Shown here: positions 35,261 to 43,700 of the stretch, piece after piece
How the letters are laid out: the number at the start of each line of letters is the position of its first letter
Numbering within the stretch: the first letter of the stretch is position 1
Source of the DNA: Humidesulfovibrio sp.
GTDB lineage: Bacteria; Desulfobacterota; Desulfovibrionia; Desulfovibrionales; Desulfovibrionaceae
NCBI RefSeq assembly: GCF_031082295.1
Contig: NZ_JAVHLD010000007.1
Span: forward strand, 1-64,000
Length of the DNA: 64,000 bases
Reading direction: 5' to 3'
Made by a program: the position numbers and the translations under genes
The notes under the pieces: model-generated
Told to the model about the DNA's origin: nothing
Databases searched by the model: none
What the model saw: the letters and a program-made list of their open reading frames with translations, nothing else

Positions 35261-36676
35261 ATGACAGCCTTTCCCCGCATCATCCTGGCCGGACTTTCCG
35301 GCGGCTCGGGCAAGACCTTCGTCTCCGCCGGGATCTGCCGCGCGTTCGCCCGCCGCGGCCTGTCCGTCAAGCCCTTCAAGAAAGGCCCGGACTACATCGA
35401 CGCCTCCTGGCTTTCCCACGCCGCGCGTTCGCCCGCCTGCAACCTCGACCCCTTCCTGCTGCCGCAGGCCGTCGTGGCCGGCTTGTTCCAGGAGAAGGCC
35501 GCGAAGGCCGACATCTCCATCGTGGAAGGCAATCGCGGCCTGTTCGACGGCAAGGATTTCGAGGGCACCTGCTCCACCGCCGAGCTGGCGCGCCAGCTTT
35601 CCGCACCCGTGATCCTCGTGCTCGACGCCACCAAGATGACCCGCACCGCCGCCGCCATAGTGGCCGGGTGCCGCGCCTTCGAGCCCGGCCTGAACCTCGC
35701 CGGGGTCATCCTGAACCGCACCGCGGGCGAGCGCCATCGCGGCATCCTGAAAGAGTGCATCGAGGGCCTGGCCGGGGTACCGGTCCTGGGCGCGCTGCCC
35801 AAAAGCAGCAGCAACCCCATCCCCGAACGCCACATGGGCCTTGTGTCCGACCAGGAACACTCCGGCCGCGAACAGGCGCTCGACGCCATCGCCGACACCA
35901 TCGAGGCCTGCGTGGACCTCGACCGCGTGCTCGAAATTGCCCGCGGCGCGCCCGCCCAAACAGCGGCAGAGCCCGTGCCCTGGCCCGAGCCGGTTTGCGC
36001 GCCGGCGAAAGCCCCGGTCATCGGCTACGTGTTCGACGCCGCCCTGTGGTTCTACTACCCCGAAAATCTCCAGGCGCTGGAACGCGCCGGGGCCAGGCTT
36101 CACCCATTGAGCCTGCTCTCAAACGAGCCCTGGCCGGACATCCACGGCCTGTACCTGGGCGGCGGCTTCCCCGAAACCCAGGCGGAGGCGCTCTCCGCCA
36201 ACACCGCCGTGCGCGACCGCGTGCGCGCCCTGGCCCTGGCCGGGCTGCCCATCTACGCCGAATGCGGCGGCTTCATGTACCTCTGCGAAAGCCTGACCCT
36301 CGGCAGCGGCGCGGATCAAAGCGCGCACAGCCTGGCCGGAGTCTTCTCCCTGGCCACGCGCCTTTGCCCCCGGCCCCAGGGCCTGGGCTACGTCGAGGCC
36401 CTCGTGGAGGTCGAAAACCCTTTCCACCCCCTCGGCGCGCACATCACCGGGCACGAGTTCCACTACTCCGCCTGCATGGACCCCGCGCTGCCCACCCTCG
36501 CGCCGCCCACAGCCCTCAAGATGCTGCGCGGCCAAGGCATGATCGGCAAACGCGACGGCCTCGTCAGCAACAACACCTTCGCCTCCTATACCCACATCCA
36601 CGCCCTCGGCACCCCGCACTGGGCACCAAACTTCGTCCGCGCCGCCCTGGCCTGGCAGCAGCAGAAAGGCCAATAG
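35261..36676 (+). CDS. CbiA/DsrN-type glutamine amidotransferase (cobyrinate or siroheme amidation)
   Basis: A 471-residue CobB/CbiA family enzyme. Residues about 5-200 are the ATP-binding domain (GLSGGSGKTFVSAG P-loop, KPFKKGPDYIDASW, VEGNRGLFDGKD). Residues about 270-460 are the triad glutaminase: YLGGGFPE, the nucleophile Cys in YAECGGFMYL, and a late His in TGHEFHYS. CbiA amidates cobyrinate; next to dsr genes the homologue DsrN is thought to amidate siroheme for DsrAB. Position right after dsrABD favours the siroheme role, but the sequence alone does not decide. RBS is weak (AGG). It is separated from dsrD by a terminator, so may be expressed less. Confidence 0.9.
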   Translation: MTAFPRIILAGLSGGSGKTFVSAGICRAFARRGLSVKPFKKGPDYIDASWLSHAARSPACNLDPFLLPQAVVAGLFQEKAAKADISIVEGNRGLFDGKDFEGTCSTAELARQLSAPVILVLDATKMTRTAAAIVAGCRAFEPGLNLAGVILNRTAGERHRGILKECIEGLAGVPVLGALPKSSSNPIPERHMGLVSDQEHSGREQALDAIADTIEACVDLDRVLEIARGAPAQTAAEPVPWPEPVCAPAKAPVIGYVFDAALWFYYPENLQALERAGARLHPLSLLSNEPWPDIHGLYLGGGFPETQAEALSANTAVRDRVRALALAGLPIYAECGGFMYLCESLTLGSGADQSAHSLAGVFSLATRLCPRPQGLGYVEALVEVENPFHPLGAHITGHEFHYSACMDPALPTLAPPTALKMLRGQGMIGKRDGLVSNNTFASYTHIHALGTPHWAPNFVRAALAWQQQKGQ

Positions 36677-36754
36677 CCTCCAGGCGGGGTGCGGGGGCAC
36701 CACCGTGCCGATGAAGAGAATGGATTATGGGGATTCCAGGATTTGCTATTGTCT

Positions 36755-37663
36755 CTAAGGATGCTTGAGCCAATCGCTTTCGACAACCAAAGGTTGTAGC
36801 CCAGCTTTCTCTCGAGCTATAGCGATTTGTGTTTTTAGCAACTGATGTATGCGGTAGCCACGGTTGTAGATCGAGTAGCCGAAGTTGAAGTCTTGCCCAA
36901 TCGACTTAACACATAAATGCGCAATTTTCGGAGACCAAATGCCGTAAGAATAGTTTAATCTTGTTTCTGAAATGTCAGTCAGATTAATGCAAACTGTTCG
37001 TGTCGCATGCATTCCGCTTTTAACGGCAAGCCTAGATTCAGTTAATACGAAAAACCCATTGATGTAGTTGAGAAGCAAAGATGTATGAAATATAATCTGA
37101 TGAACAGCAAGTATGATAAATACAATTAGTAGCGCATAAAATTGAGCGGCATTCTCATATATATTGATTGTGCAATACAACATCAGTGCTAAAAAGAGAA
37201 ATTCTTGAAAATAAAGTTGTGATGGTGCGTCAAATCGCTCGATATAAATAATTTTCTCGTGTTGTGGCGTGACGGAGTCAATGTAGGCTTGCGCCCGCAT
37301 GCGTCGCCATTCGCCAAGCGCAATTTTGTGCTTGCGCTTAATAAAGTAGATTGGAAGTTTGTGGAGAATATATAATATAAATACAGATACAGACAAAATA
37401 TCATATGCCACAAGCCAGCTAACAAGTATAGTTGCGGAATGTGGATGTGTGTTCAACAGACGGTCAACGATGAACCAAACTCCAACAACGCTTGCCACCC
37501 AAAGGCAACAGAGCGATGCTCTGAAAGGCGTCAGTGTGGGCAGTGCACCATCTTTCCGCCAGTCTTCATTTCCTGGAATTTCATCTAAAGGTTCGAACAG
37601 TGTCGTTTCTGCCTTGAAGCTGAGACGGTCATACCATGAGCGTTCCTCAGGATTGCTTTTCAT
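36755..37663 (-). CDS. AT-rich orphan membrane protein with PH-like segment
   Basis: A 302-residue protein with two helices near residues 48-100 and two more at about 150-195, then a cytoplasmic C-terminal domain. Residues about 200-275 (NGFFVLTESRLAVKSGMH, then CINLTDISETRLNYSYG) resemble bacterial PH-like domains. I cannot name its function. The gene and its flanks are markedly AT-rich compared with the window, with TTT and ATA-type codons, a good sign of recent transfer. No mobility gene or flanking repeat is seen. It is bounded by the cbiA-type gene and the cyclase gene. Confidence 0.72.
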   Translation of the reverse strand: MKSNPEERSWYDRLSFKAETTLFEPLDEIPGNEDWRKDGALPTLTPFRASLCCLWVASVVGVWFIVDRLLNTHPHSATILVSWLVAYDILSVSVFILYILHKLPIYFIKRKHKIALGEWRRMRAQAYIDSVTPQHEKIIYIERFDAPSQLYFQEFLFLALMLYCTINIYENAAQFYALLIVFIILAVHQIIFHTSLLLNYINGFFVLTESRLAVKSGMHATRTVCINLTDISETRLNYSYGIWSPKIAHLCVKSIGQDFNFGYSIYNRGYRIHQLLKTQIAIAREKAGLQPLVVESDWLKHP

Positions 37664-37732
37664 ATTACTGGTTGTGCCTCATCCAGAGCATTAAGGTCAT
37701 CGTCTTAGCGGCACAGGTCTGGCCTGTGCGAT

Positions 37733-39739
37733 TCATACGCCGTCGCCCTCTGGCAACTGCACGCTGACGACTTCGACTTCCTGGTCGAAGCCTTTGACCT
37801 TGATGCGTGTGGGTTCGTTGAGGTTGAAGTGGTCGTGCACGAGGGCGGCGGTGCGGGCGGAGAGCAGCACCCCGCCCTTGGGCGCGTTGGATTCCAGGCG
37901 TTGGGCGAGGTTGACGTTTCGGCCGAGGAGGGTGAACTCGCGTCGCGTGCGGGAGCCCATGTCGCCCACCACGCAGTGGCCGGTGTTGACGCCGATGCGG
38001 ATCTGGATCTCGTGGCGGCCCTGGGCGCGCCAGCGGGCGTTCAGGCGTTTGAGCGCGGCCTGCATGTCCACGCTTGCGGACACGGCGGCCACGGCGGAGC
38101 GCCGGGCGTTTTCCACGCTGTCGACGCCGGGCGCCTCCGGATAGCCGAAGAAGGCCATGATGCCGTCGCCCATGAACTTGTCCACCGCGCCGCCGTGCCT
38201 GAAGATGCAGGCAGTCATCTCCTCCAGGTACTCGCCCAGGAAGCGTTGCACCTCGGCGGGTTCCATGCGGTCGCTCATGGCCGTGAACCCTGCGATGTCG
38301 GAGAACAGGATGGACAGGTCCACGCCGCGGCCTTCCATAATGTCCGTGCCGGAGGCAAGGATTTGCCGGGCGATGCTGGGGGAGAAATAGGCTTCGAGCA
38401 TGCGCTTTTGGCGGGCGCTGTCGCGGGCGGTGCGGGCCAGGCCATCGGCCAGCAGGCCGAGGGTGAAGGTCAGGCAGGCCAGGGTGCTGGCCGTGAGGTT
38501 CAGCGCCAGGCCTGTGGACGCGTAGATGCCGAGGGCGGTGGCGGGGCAGAGGGCCGCCGTGCCCAGGCTCACCGGCAGGAACAGCCGGATGGGCAGGCGC
38601 AGGTAGAGCAGGGTCAGCAGCGCCAGGAAGCAGGCTGTAAGCGCGCTGGACTGCCAGGCCGGGGCTTGGCGCAGGAAGCTGCGGGAGAGGATGGTGTTCA
38701 TGAGGTTGGCGTGCAGCGTCGCCAGGGGCTCTGCCGGGGAGAGCGGCGTGGCCTTGATGTCCGTGGTGCCGGAGGCGGCGAGGGCGACCAGCACGATCTT
38801 GTTCTTGAGGCCTTCGCTCAGGAAGGCCATGCGCGCGGGGTCGGCGGCGGACTCCAGCACCTCCGCGTAGGACAGGTGCCAGAACCCCTGGCCCCAGGGC
38901 GCGGCGAGGTTCACCGGCAGCAGCCCCTCGGCATCGGTCGGCACGCTGATCGACCCGGCCTGGGTCGTCACTCCGTTGCGCGCTCCGCCTGCCCAGGTGA
39001 TGTCGAGCTGGCCGGGGCGGGCCTGGGCCGTTGCGTCCAGGCGGCGAAGCACGGCGGTCAGCGCCAGGGAGGGCAGCAGTTGCCCGTGATAGCCCACGTA
39101 GAGCGGCATGCGCCGGAACACGCCGTCGGCGTCCGGGGTGGCGGCCACGTGGCCCAGGCCCAGGCTGTGGCGCGAGAGCCGCGCCAGGGGCAGGAAGGTC
39201 CGCTCGGCCTGGCGCAGGTCCGGCACGTGCAGCTGGCCTGGCGGCAGCAGCGAGGGCAGGAGCGGCAGGTCGTCAGCCTCCGGGGTCAGGCGCACCACTT
39301 CATTTTCAGTGACCAGTCCCACCCCCACCGGGAGCACAACCCGGCCATTGCGGACGATGGCCGCCTCGAGGGCGGCGTCCTCGGCGGAGCCTTTGTCGCC
39401 GCCCTGTCCATCTGCCGACGGGCCGTGGAACACGATGTCGTAGGCGACCAGGTCGACGCCGCAGTCCGTCAGGATGTCCAGCACCTTGGCGTGGGCAGAG
39501 CGGGCAAGCGGCCATTTGCCGAACAGGCGCACGGAGTCGTCGTCGATGTCCAGGAACACGATGTCCGGGTTGGGCAGCGGGCGGGCGGCCAGCCGGAAGC
39601 GAACGTCGGACAGGGACAGCTCAAGGCGCGTGAAGGCGGCGGGGAAGGCCAGGAGCAGCGCGCAAAACAGGGCCAGCAGCGCGCCGCCCACAGCCAGGCC
39701 GCGCGCCTTGGCCGACAGGATGCCTTTGGGGCCGGACAC
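37733..39739 (-). CDS. CHASE2-domain class III adenylate cyclase
   Basis: A 668-residue membrane protein. An N-terminal helix (about 13-35) is followed by an extracytoplasmic CHASE2 sensor (about 40-330; NPDIVFLDIDDDSVRLFGKW), three helices (about 345-435) and a class III cyclase domain (about 465-655). Metal Asp residues are in LFSDIAGFTAM and FMGDGIMAFF; the base-contacting Lys is in VDKFMGD and a Thr in REFTLLGRNVNLA, the Lys-Thr pair common in bacterial adenylate cyclases. It makes cAMP in response to an unknown envelope signal. Start is GTG 39739, ten bases after the preceding exported-protein gene, so the two form an operon. Confidence 0.9.
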   Translation of the reverse strand: MSGPKGILSAKARGLAVGGALLALFCALLLAFPAAFTRLELSLSDVRFRLAARPLPNPDIVFLDIDDDSVRLFGKWPLARSAHAKVLDILTDCGVDLVAYDIVFHGPSADGQGGDKGSAEDAALEAAIVRNGRVVLPVGVGLVTENEVVRLTPEADDLPLLPSLLPPGQLHVPDLRQAERTFLPLARLSRHSLGLGHVAATPDADGVFRRMPLYVGYHGQLLPSLALTAVLRRLDATAQARPGQLDITWAGGARNGVTTQAGSISVPTDAEGLLPVNLAAPWGQGFWHLSYAEVLESAADPARMAFLSEGLKNKIVLVALAASGTTDIKATPLSPAEPLATLHANLMNTILSRSFLRQAPAWQSSALTACFLALLTLLYLRLPIRLFLPVSLGTAALCPATALGIYASTGLALNLTASTLACLTFTLGLLADGLARTARDSARQKRMLEAYFSPSIARQILASGTDIMEGRGVDLSILFSDIAGFTAMSDRMEPAEVQRFLGEYLEEMTACIFRHGGAVDKFMGDGIMAFFGYPEAPGVDSVENARRSAVAAVSASVDMQAALKRLNARWRAQGRHEIQIRIGVNTGHCVVGDMGSRTRREFTLLGRNVNLAQRLESNAPKGGVLLSARTAALVHDHFNLNEPTRIKVKGFDQEVEVVSVQLPEGDGV

Positions 39740-39748
39740 CCGGGCCGC

Positions 39749-40684
39749 CTACGGGAGGTCCTTGCCGGGCGTTCCAGGCACGGGGAAGCCGCCCTCGCGC
39801 CCGGCGGCGCCGGTCATGTTCACAGGCGACTGGGAGCCCTTCTGGCGCATGGAGCGCGTGGGCTTGGTGGCAACTCCCGGCAGCGCGGACTTGACCTCCA
39901 CGCATTCCGAGACGACGCCCTGCATGGTGGTCGGCTTGGGCTTGCCGGCGCGGGCCTTGCCCAGGGCCTCGTCGAGGGTGGGGGCTATGGCCGGGGCCGC
40001 GAGGCCGCCAGTACAGGCCAGCACGCGCAGGGAGGCCGGGGCGCTGAACTTGGGCAAGCTTTGTTGCATGGGCTTGCCCGGAGCCAGCCGGTAGGCCGCG
40101 CCACCGCCGCCCGGCAGGAGCTCGTCCTCCACGTCGGCGCCGGAGTCCACGGCGATCATGACCTCGCAGGCGCGGTTGGCCTGCAACTGGACCTGGGCGC
40201 TGTCCGCGGCGATCTGCAGCACAGGCAGGGCCAGTGCTGCGGGCGGGGGCTCGGGCAGGGGCTTCAGCCGCAACTCCACCAGCACCACGGCGCGCACCGA
40301 GGCCAGGCCCATGGGCGGGGTGCTGTGCGCGGCGATGACCCGCATGCCCTGGGGCGAGAGGTCCAGCGCGTTGCCGCCGCCGAGGGCGGCGTAGTGCTTG
40401 GCGGCCAACAGGCGCGCACTGTGCAGGGCGTCCTGTTCGGCCTCGTCAGCGCCCACGCCCTGGCCAACGGCTTTGACGAGGACGTGGCGCACCGGGCCGG
40501 GGGCAAGGCCACGGTCTTCATCAGCTTGGGGAGAAGCGGCCTGGGGCGCGTCGGCCTGGGCTGCGGCGGCCTGGGCTGCGGCGGCCTGGGCCGGGGTGCT
40601 CAGGCAGGGCAAGAGCGTCAGGGCGAAGAGCGCCCAGGCAATGGCGCGAAGGGGGCGAGGGGTGGCGCAGGGGCGTGGGTTCAT
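39749..40684 (-). CDS. Exported protein with DUF4384-like segment, partner of the cyclase
   Basis: A 311-residue exported protein (signal cleaved near residue 34, TPAQA). An Ala/Gln-rich linker (AQAAAAQADAPQAAS) follows. Residues about 65-140 show a pattern of LPP20-like secreted proteins (GQGVGADEAEQDALHSARLL). Residues about 155-220 (LQIAADSAQVQLQANRACEV) loosely resemble DUF4384, also found in the lipoprotein at 18.2 kb. The end is Pro/Gly-rich. It sits just before the CHASE2 cyclase gene and could be the periplasmic ligand-binding partner of that sensor. Family assignment is weak. Confidence 0.62.
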   Translation of the reverse strand: MNPRPCATPRPLRAIAWALFALTLLPCLSTPAQAAAAQAAAAQADAPQAASPQADEDRGLAPGPVRHVLVKAVGQGVGADEAEQDALHSARLLAAKHYAALGGGNALDLSPQGMRVIAAHSTPPMGLASVRAVVLVELRLKPLPEPPPAALALPVLQIAADSAQVQLQANRACEVMIAVDSGADVEDELLPGGGGAAYRLAPGKPMQQSLPKFSAPASLRVLACTGGLAAPAIAPTLDEALGKARAGKPKPTTMQGVVSECVEVKSALPGVATKPTRSMRQKGSQSPVNMTGAAGREGGFPVPGTPGKDLP

Positions 40685-40888
40685 GGCGGCCTCCTGGGTT
40701 GAGCGGTCGTGCGCATCCTAGCGCAGATCAGGGCTCAAGACAATGCGCCCCAAGGGTCTTTCGGCAGCGCAGCCACCTCGCCGGGGCCAATCCACGCCCG
40801 GCGGGCGTTGCCCTGGCGGGCCAGGTCTGGTAGAAGGCTGACGCGGCGCAGATGAGCGCCTGAACCATTCACAGAAGGAGTTTGCGAG

Positions 40889-41506
40889 ATGCAGCGTCTT
40901 TTCCGCGCGGCCCTGTCTGCGGCCCTGGTGATCGTGATGACCCTCGCCTTGTCCGGCCTGGCGCTGGCCCAGGGCAACCCGGCGGCCACCCCGCAGCCCG
41001 GCAAGACCCTGGTGAAGATCGAGACCACCAAGGGCGACATCGTGCTGCAACTGTTCAAGGACAAGGCTCCGCAGTCCGTGGGCAGCTTCCTCAAGTACGC
41101 CAAGAGCGGCCACTACGATGGAACCATCTTCCACCGCGTCATCAACAGCTTCATGATCCAGGGCGGCGGCTTCGACATCATGATGCAGGAAAAGCCCACC
41201 GGCGCGCCCATCCGGAACGAGGCCGACAATGGGCTCAAGAACTCCCTGTACACCATCGCCATGGCCCGCACCTCCGACCCGCACTCGGCCTCGGCCCAGT
41301 TCTATATCAACGTGAAGGACAACCGCTCGCTGGATTTCCGCAGCAAGACCGAGGAAGGCTGGGGCTACGCGGTGTTCGGCGTGGTGGTGGACGGCAAGCG
41401 CGTGGTGGACGAGATCAAGGGCGTGGCCACGGGCAGCCGCGGCCCCTACGACGACGTGCCCCTGAAGCCCATTCTCATCAAGAAGGTCGTGGTGCTGTCG
41501 GAATAG
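40889..41506 (+). CDS. Exported peptidyl-prolyl cis-trans isomerase (cyclophilin)
   Basis: A 205-residue cyclophilin with a signal peptide (cleaved after LALAQ, about residue 28). The catalytic domain shows FHRVINSFMIQGGGF (catalytic Arg, Phe, Gln), SASAQFYINV and GYAVFGVVVDG. It would speed proline isomerisation during folding of exported proteins. AAGGAG precedes the ATG. It is a single-gene unit with a terminator after it. Confidence 0.93.
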   Translation: MQRLFRAALSAALVIVMTLALSGLALAQGNPAATPQPGKTLVKIETTKGDIVLQLFKDKAPQSVGSFLKYAKSGHYDGTIFHRVINSFMIQGGGFDIMMQEKPTGAPIRNEADNGLKNSLYTIAMARTSDPHSASAQFYINVKDNRSLDFRSKTEEGWGYAVFGVVVDGKRVVDEIKGVATGSRGPYDDVPLKPILIKKVVVLSE

Positions 41507-41534
41507 CCGACGCGGCCCACGCGACGCATGAACG

Positions 41535-41566
41535 AGGCGGTCCCGCATGGGGCCGCCTTTATTTTT
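41535..41566 (+). terminator. Rho-independent terminator
   Basis: AGGCGGTCCC and GGGGCCGCCT form a 10-bp stem (one T-G pair) on a GCAT loop, followed by TTATTTTT. It ends the cyclophilin transcript. Confidence 0.88.
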
Positions 41567-41570
41567 GGGC

Positions 41571-41765
41571 CTAGGCCGCCTTTTCGGACTGGCTGCTCGC
41601 GAAGAACTCGTAGCTGACGCGGTGGGCTTCCTCGTGGGACAGGCCGCGCCCGTGACGCAACATGGTGTAGAGCAGCCCCACCGGGTGGGTCGGGGTGGGG
41701 GACAAGGTGGGGCTGGCAGGTTCGCTGACGAGAGACAGGAAGCGCGTGTTCGTATGGTGTGCCAT
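41571..41765 (-). CDS. Small protein of unknown function
   Basis: A 64-residue soluble protein, TRFLSLVSEPASPTLSPTPT in the first half and HEEAHRVSYEFFASSQSEKAA at the end. I do not recognise it. A good ribosome site (GGAGGAAAC) precedes ATG 41765, which argues that it is real. It ends five bases from the cyclophilin terminator, which may serve both strands. Confidence 0.6.
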   Translation of the reverse strand: MAHHTNTRFLSLVSEPASPTLSPTPTHPVGLLYTMLRHGRGLSHEEAHRVSYEFFASSQSEKAA

Positions 41766-42247
41766 GTTTCCTCCGGGGGTAAGGAAGGTTTCTGCGATCG
41801 TTAAGGCAATATTCGCGCCAACTTCTGTATGCCATTAAGAATAAAGCTTATTCAGATGAAGAGGCCTTTCTCTGCCTCAAAATAATTATCAAAAATGTTA
41901 ATATCTATGTGGTTCTTGTCAGGAATTGTTATTAGGTTAATCGCATTCGGAACAAGATTTCAACGTTCCAGGTGAAACTTGGCGGATCAGCGGGCGGGCT
42001 TGCGCTTCTGCGGATGGGGTTATGGCTGGGCGGCATGGCCATGGCCTCCGGGGCTCGCGGGCGAGGGAAGCGCCCGCCTGCCGGAAAAATATGCCTGGGC
42101 TGTGTGACGGCAGCGTGAAGGCGGGGTGACTGTTTGCCCAAGGTGGTGGTATGCTGAGCGTCAGCGAGAAGAATGTTGCATCCTTTTGCGTCCTCTGCCG
42201 TCTTCACTACACATCATGCCGCTGCTGCGGCACAGGGAGGCGAGGAC
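41766..42247. other. Intergenic region upstream of arsM
   Basis: 482 bases without a supported gene. Bases about 41800-41960 are clearly AT-rich and probably contain the promoter of the small minus-strand gene and perhaps of arsM. Open frames here (for example minus strand 41932-42207) have no ribosome site and protein-like composition is poor. I could not identify an ArsR-type operator. Confidence 0.4.
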
Positions 42248-43045
42248 ATGCATATGAGCAAGGACAGCGAGATCAGGGAAGCGGTTCGCAGGCGCTACTC
42301 GGAGACGGCACTTTCCGGCGCTGCCGGTTGCGGTTGCGGCGGCGGGTGCTGCAGCCCGCACAACACGGCCACGTCCGGGGCGCTGGCCATCTCGGTCGGC
42401 TATTCTGAAGAGGAGCTGCAAAGCGTTCCGGAGGGCGCCAACATGGGCCTTGGCTGCGGCAACCCGCAAGCCATTGCGGCGCTTACACCGGGCGAGGTGG
42501 TGGTGGATCTGGGGAGCGGCGGCGGTTTCGACTGCTTCCTTGCCGCGAGGCAGTTGGGCGCGGCAGGTCGTGTCATCGGCGTGGACATGACGCCGGAGAT
42601 GGTGGAGAAGGCCAGGAGAAACGCGGCGGCTGCCGGGTTCACCAACGTCACCTTTCGCCTGGGGGAGATCGAGCATCTGCCCGTGGCCGACGCCGAGGCC
42701 GACGTCGTGTTGTCCAATTGCGTCATCAACCTGAGCACGGACAAGGCACAGGTGTTCCGTGAGGCGTTTCGGGTGCTGAAAAGCGGGGGCAGGCTGGCCA
42801 TCACGGACATCGTGGCCGTGGCGGATATGCCCGAGGACCTCCGGGCGAACGTCATGCTCCATGCCGAGTGCCTGGCTGGCGCGGCGCGGGTTGAGGCGCT
42901 GGAGGAGATGATGCGCCAGGCGGGGTTTGCGCAGGTCTCCATCCGCGTGAACCCCGCAAGCGCCCAGATGATGGACACGATGTTCCCCGGCCTGGGTCTG
43001 GGCGGGGTTGTGGCCTCGGCGGTGCTCGAGGCGGTCAAGGCCTAG
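42248..43045 (+). CDS. arsM: Arsenite S-adenosylmethionine methyltransferase
   Basis: A 265-residue methyltransferase. SAM motif I is VVDLGSGGGFDCFLAA (residues about 85-100). The arsenite-binding cysteines of ArsM are at the expected places: C70 (MGLGCGNP), C158 (LSNCVINL) and C208 (HAECLAGA). An N-terminal Cys-rich patch (GCGCGGGCC, residues 27-35) is an addition seen in many ArsM proteins. It methylates As(III) in the cytoplasm to volatile or exportable species. ATG 42248 or 42254 is the start; GAGG upstream suits 42254 better. The sigma-factor gene starts 12 bases later, so they form an operon. No arsR, arsB or arsC is adjacent. Confidence 0.92.
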   Translation: MHMSKDSEIREAVRRRYSETALSGAAGCGCGGGCCSPHNTATSGALAISVGYSEEELQSVPEGANMGLGCGNPQAIAALTPGEVVVDLGSGGGFDCFLAARQLGAAGRVIGVDMTPEMVEKARRNAAAAGFTNVTFRLGEIEHLPVADAEADVVLSNCVINLSTDKAQVFREAFRVLKSGGRLAITDIVAVADMPEDLRANVMLHAECLAGAARVEALEEMMRQAGFAQVSIRVNPASAQMMDTMFPGLGLGGVVASAVLEAVKA

Positions 43046-43056
43046 GGGGGAAGCGC

Positions 43057-43653
43057 ATGGTGCAGACTCCGGAAGCCGTCTGGCAGGAGCACCGGGGCGT
43101 GCTCAAGTCCTTCATTCTGAAGCGGGTGCGCGGCGCGCCCGAGGCCGAGGACATCCTGCAGGACGTGTTTCTCAAGATGCTTGCGGGCCTGGGGTCCGTG
43201 CAGCGGATGGACAATTTGCGGGCCTGGCTGTTCACCGTGGCGCGCAACGCGGTGACGGACCACTTCCGCGGCAAACGGCCCACGCAGGAGCTTCCTGAGG
43301 ATCTGGCCGGGGACCCGGCCGACCACAGACAGGAGGGGACCAACGGCCAATTGGAGGACGTGGGCGCCTGCCTGAGTCCCATGATCGCCGCCTTGCCGGA
43401 GAAGCTCCGTCTGGCGCTGGTCCTGGCCGACCTGGAAGGCCTGAAGCAACGGGAGGTGGCGCAACGTCTGGGCATATCCCTTGCCGCGGTCAAGTCCAGG
43501 GTCCTGCGCGGACGTCTCCTGGTCAGGCGGATGATCGAGGACTGCTGCCACCTGGAACTGGACGCCAGGGGGAGCATCATGGACTATACGGTCAAGCCCA
43601 AGGGCTGCCCGCAGTGCGGCCAGGAAACAGGGCTGCGCAAGTTCCAGAAATAG
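43057..43653 (+). CDS. ECF sigma factor, SigZ-like, with C-terminal Cys motifs
   Basis: A 198-residue sigma-70 family protein. Region 2 is residues about 15-72 (EAEDILQDVFLKMLAGL, then LRAWLFTVARNAVTDHFR) and region 4 about 108-158 (LKQREVAQRLGISLAAVKSR). Beyond region 4 is a Cys-bearing tail: C163-C164 (DCCHLELDARG) and C184-x-x-C187 (GCPQCGQ). No anti-sigma gene follows. Pairing with arsM suggests an arsenic or thiol stress role, with the tail as a possible sensor; that is inference. GGGGGGAAG precedes the ATG. A terminator follows directly. Confidence 0.88.
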   Translation: MVQTPEAVWQEHRGVLKSFILKRVRGAPEAEDILQDVFLKMLAGLGSVQRMDNLRAWLFTVARNAVTDHFRGKRPTQELPEDLAGDPADHRQEGTNGQLEDVGACLSPMIAALPEKLRLALVLADLEGLKQREVAQRLGISLAAVKSRVLRGRLLVRRMIEDCCHLELDARGSIMDYTVKPKGCPQCGQETGLRKFQK

Positions 43654-43655
43654 AA

Positions 43656-43690
43656 AAGGCCCCGTCGGTTGGCGGGGCCTTCTTGATTTT
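43656..43690. terminator. Bidirectional terminator
   Basis: AAGGCCCCG and CGGGGCCTT form a 9-bp stem, with ATTTTTT on the plus strand and TTTTCTATTT on the minus strand. It serves both the sigma-factor gene and the convergent acyl-CoA ligase gene. Confidence 0.88.
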
Positions 43691-43700
43691 TTGTGGGAGC

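Noticed and set aside
35231-36714. Alternative frame overlapping the amidase gene
   Set aside because: A long Arg/Pro-rich frame shares the region, but the frame with P-loop and glutaminase motifs is clearly the real one.
37829-40702. A 957-codon open frame on the plus strand
   Set aside because: It is antisense to the CHASE2 cyclase and its exported partner, both of which show real domains; the frame is Gly/Ala/Gln/His-rich without domains.
41932-42207. Small minus-strand open frame upstream of arsM
   Set aside because: No ribosome site, no recognisable fold and an arginine/proline-rich composition.
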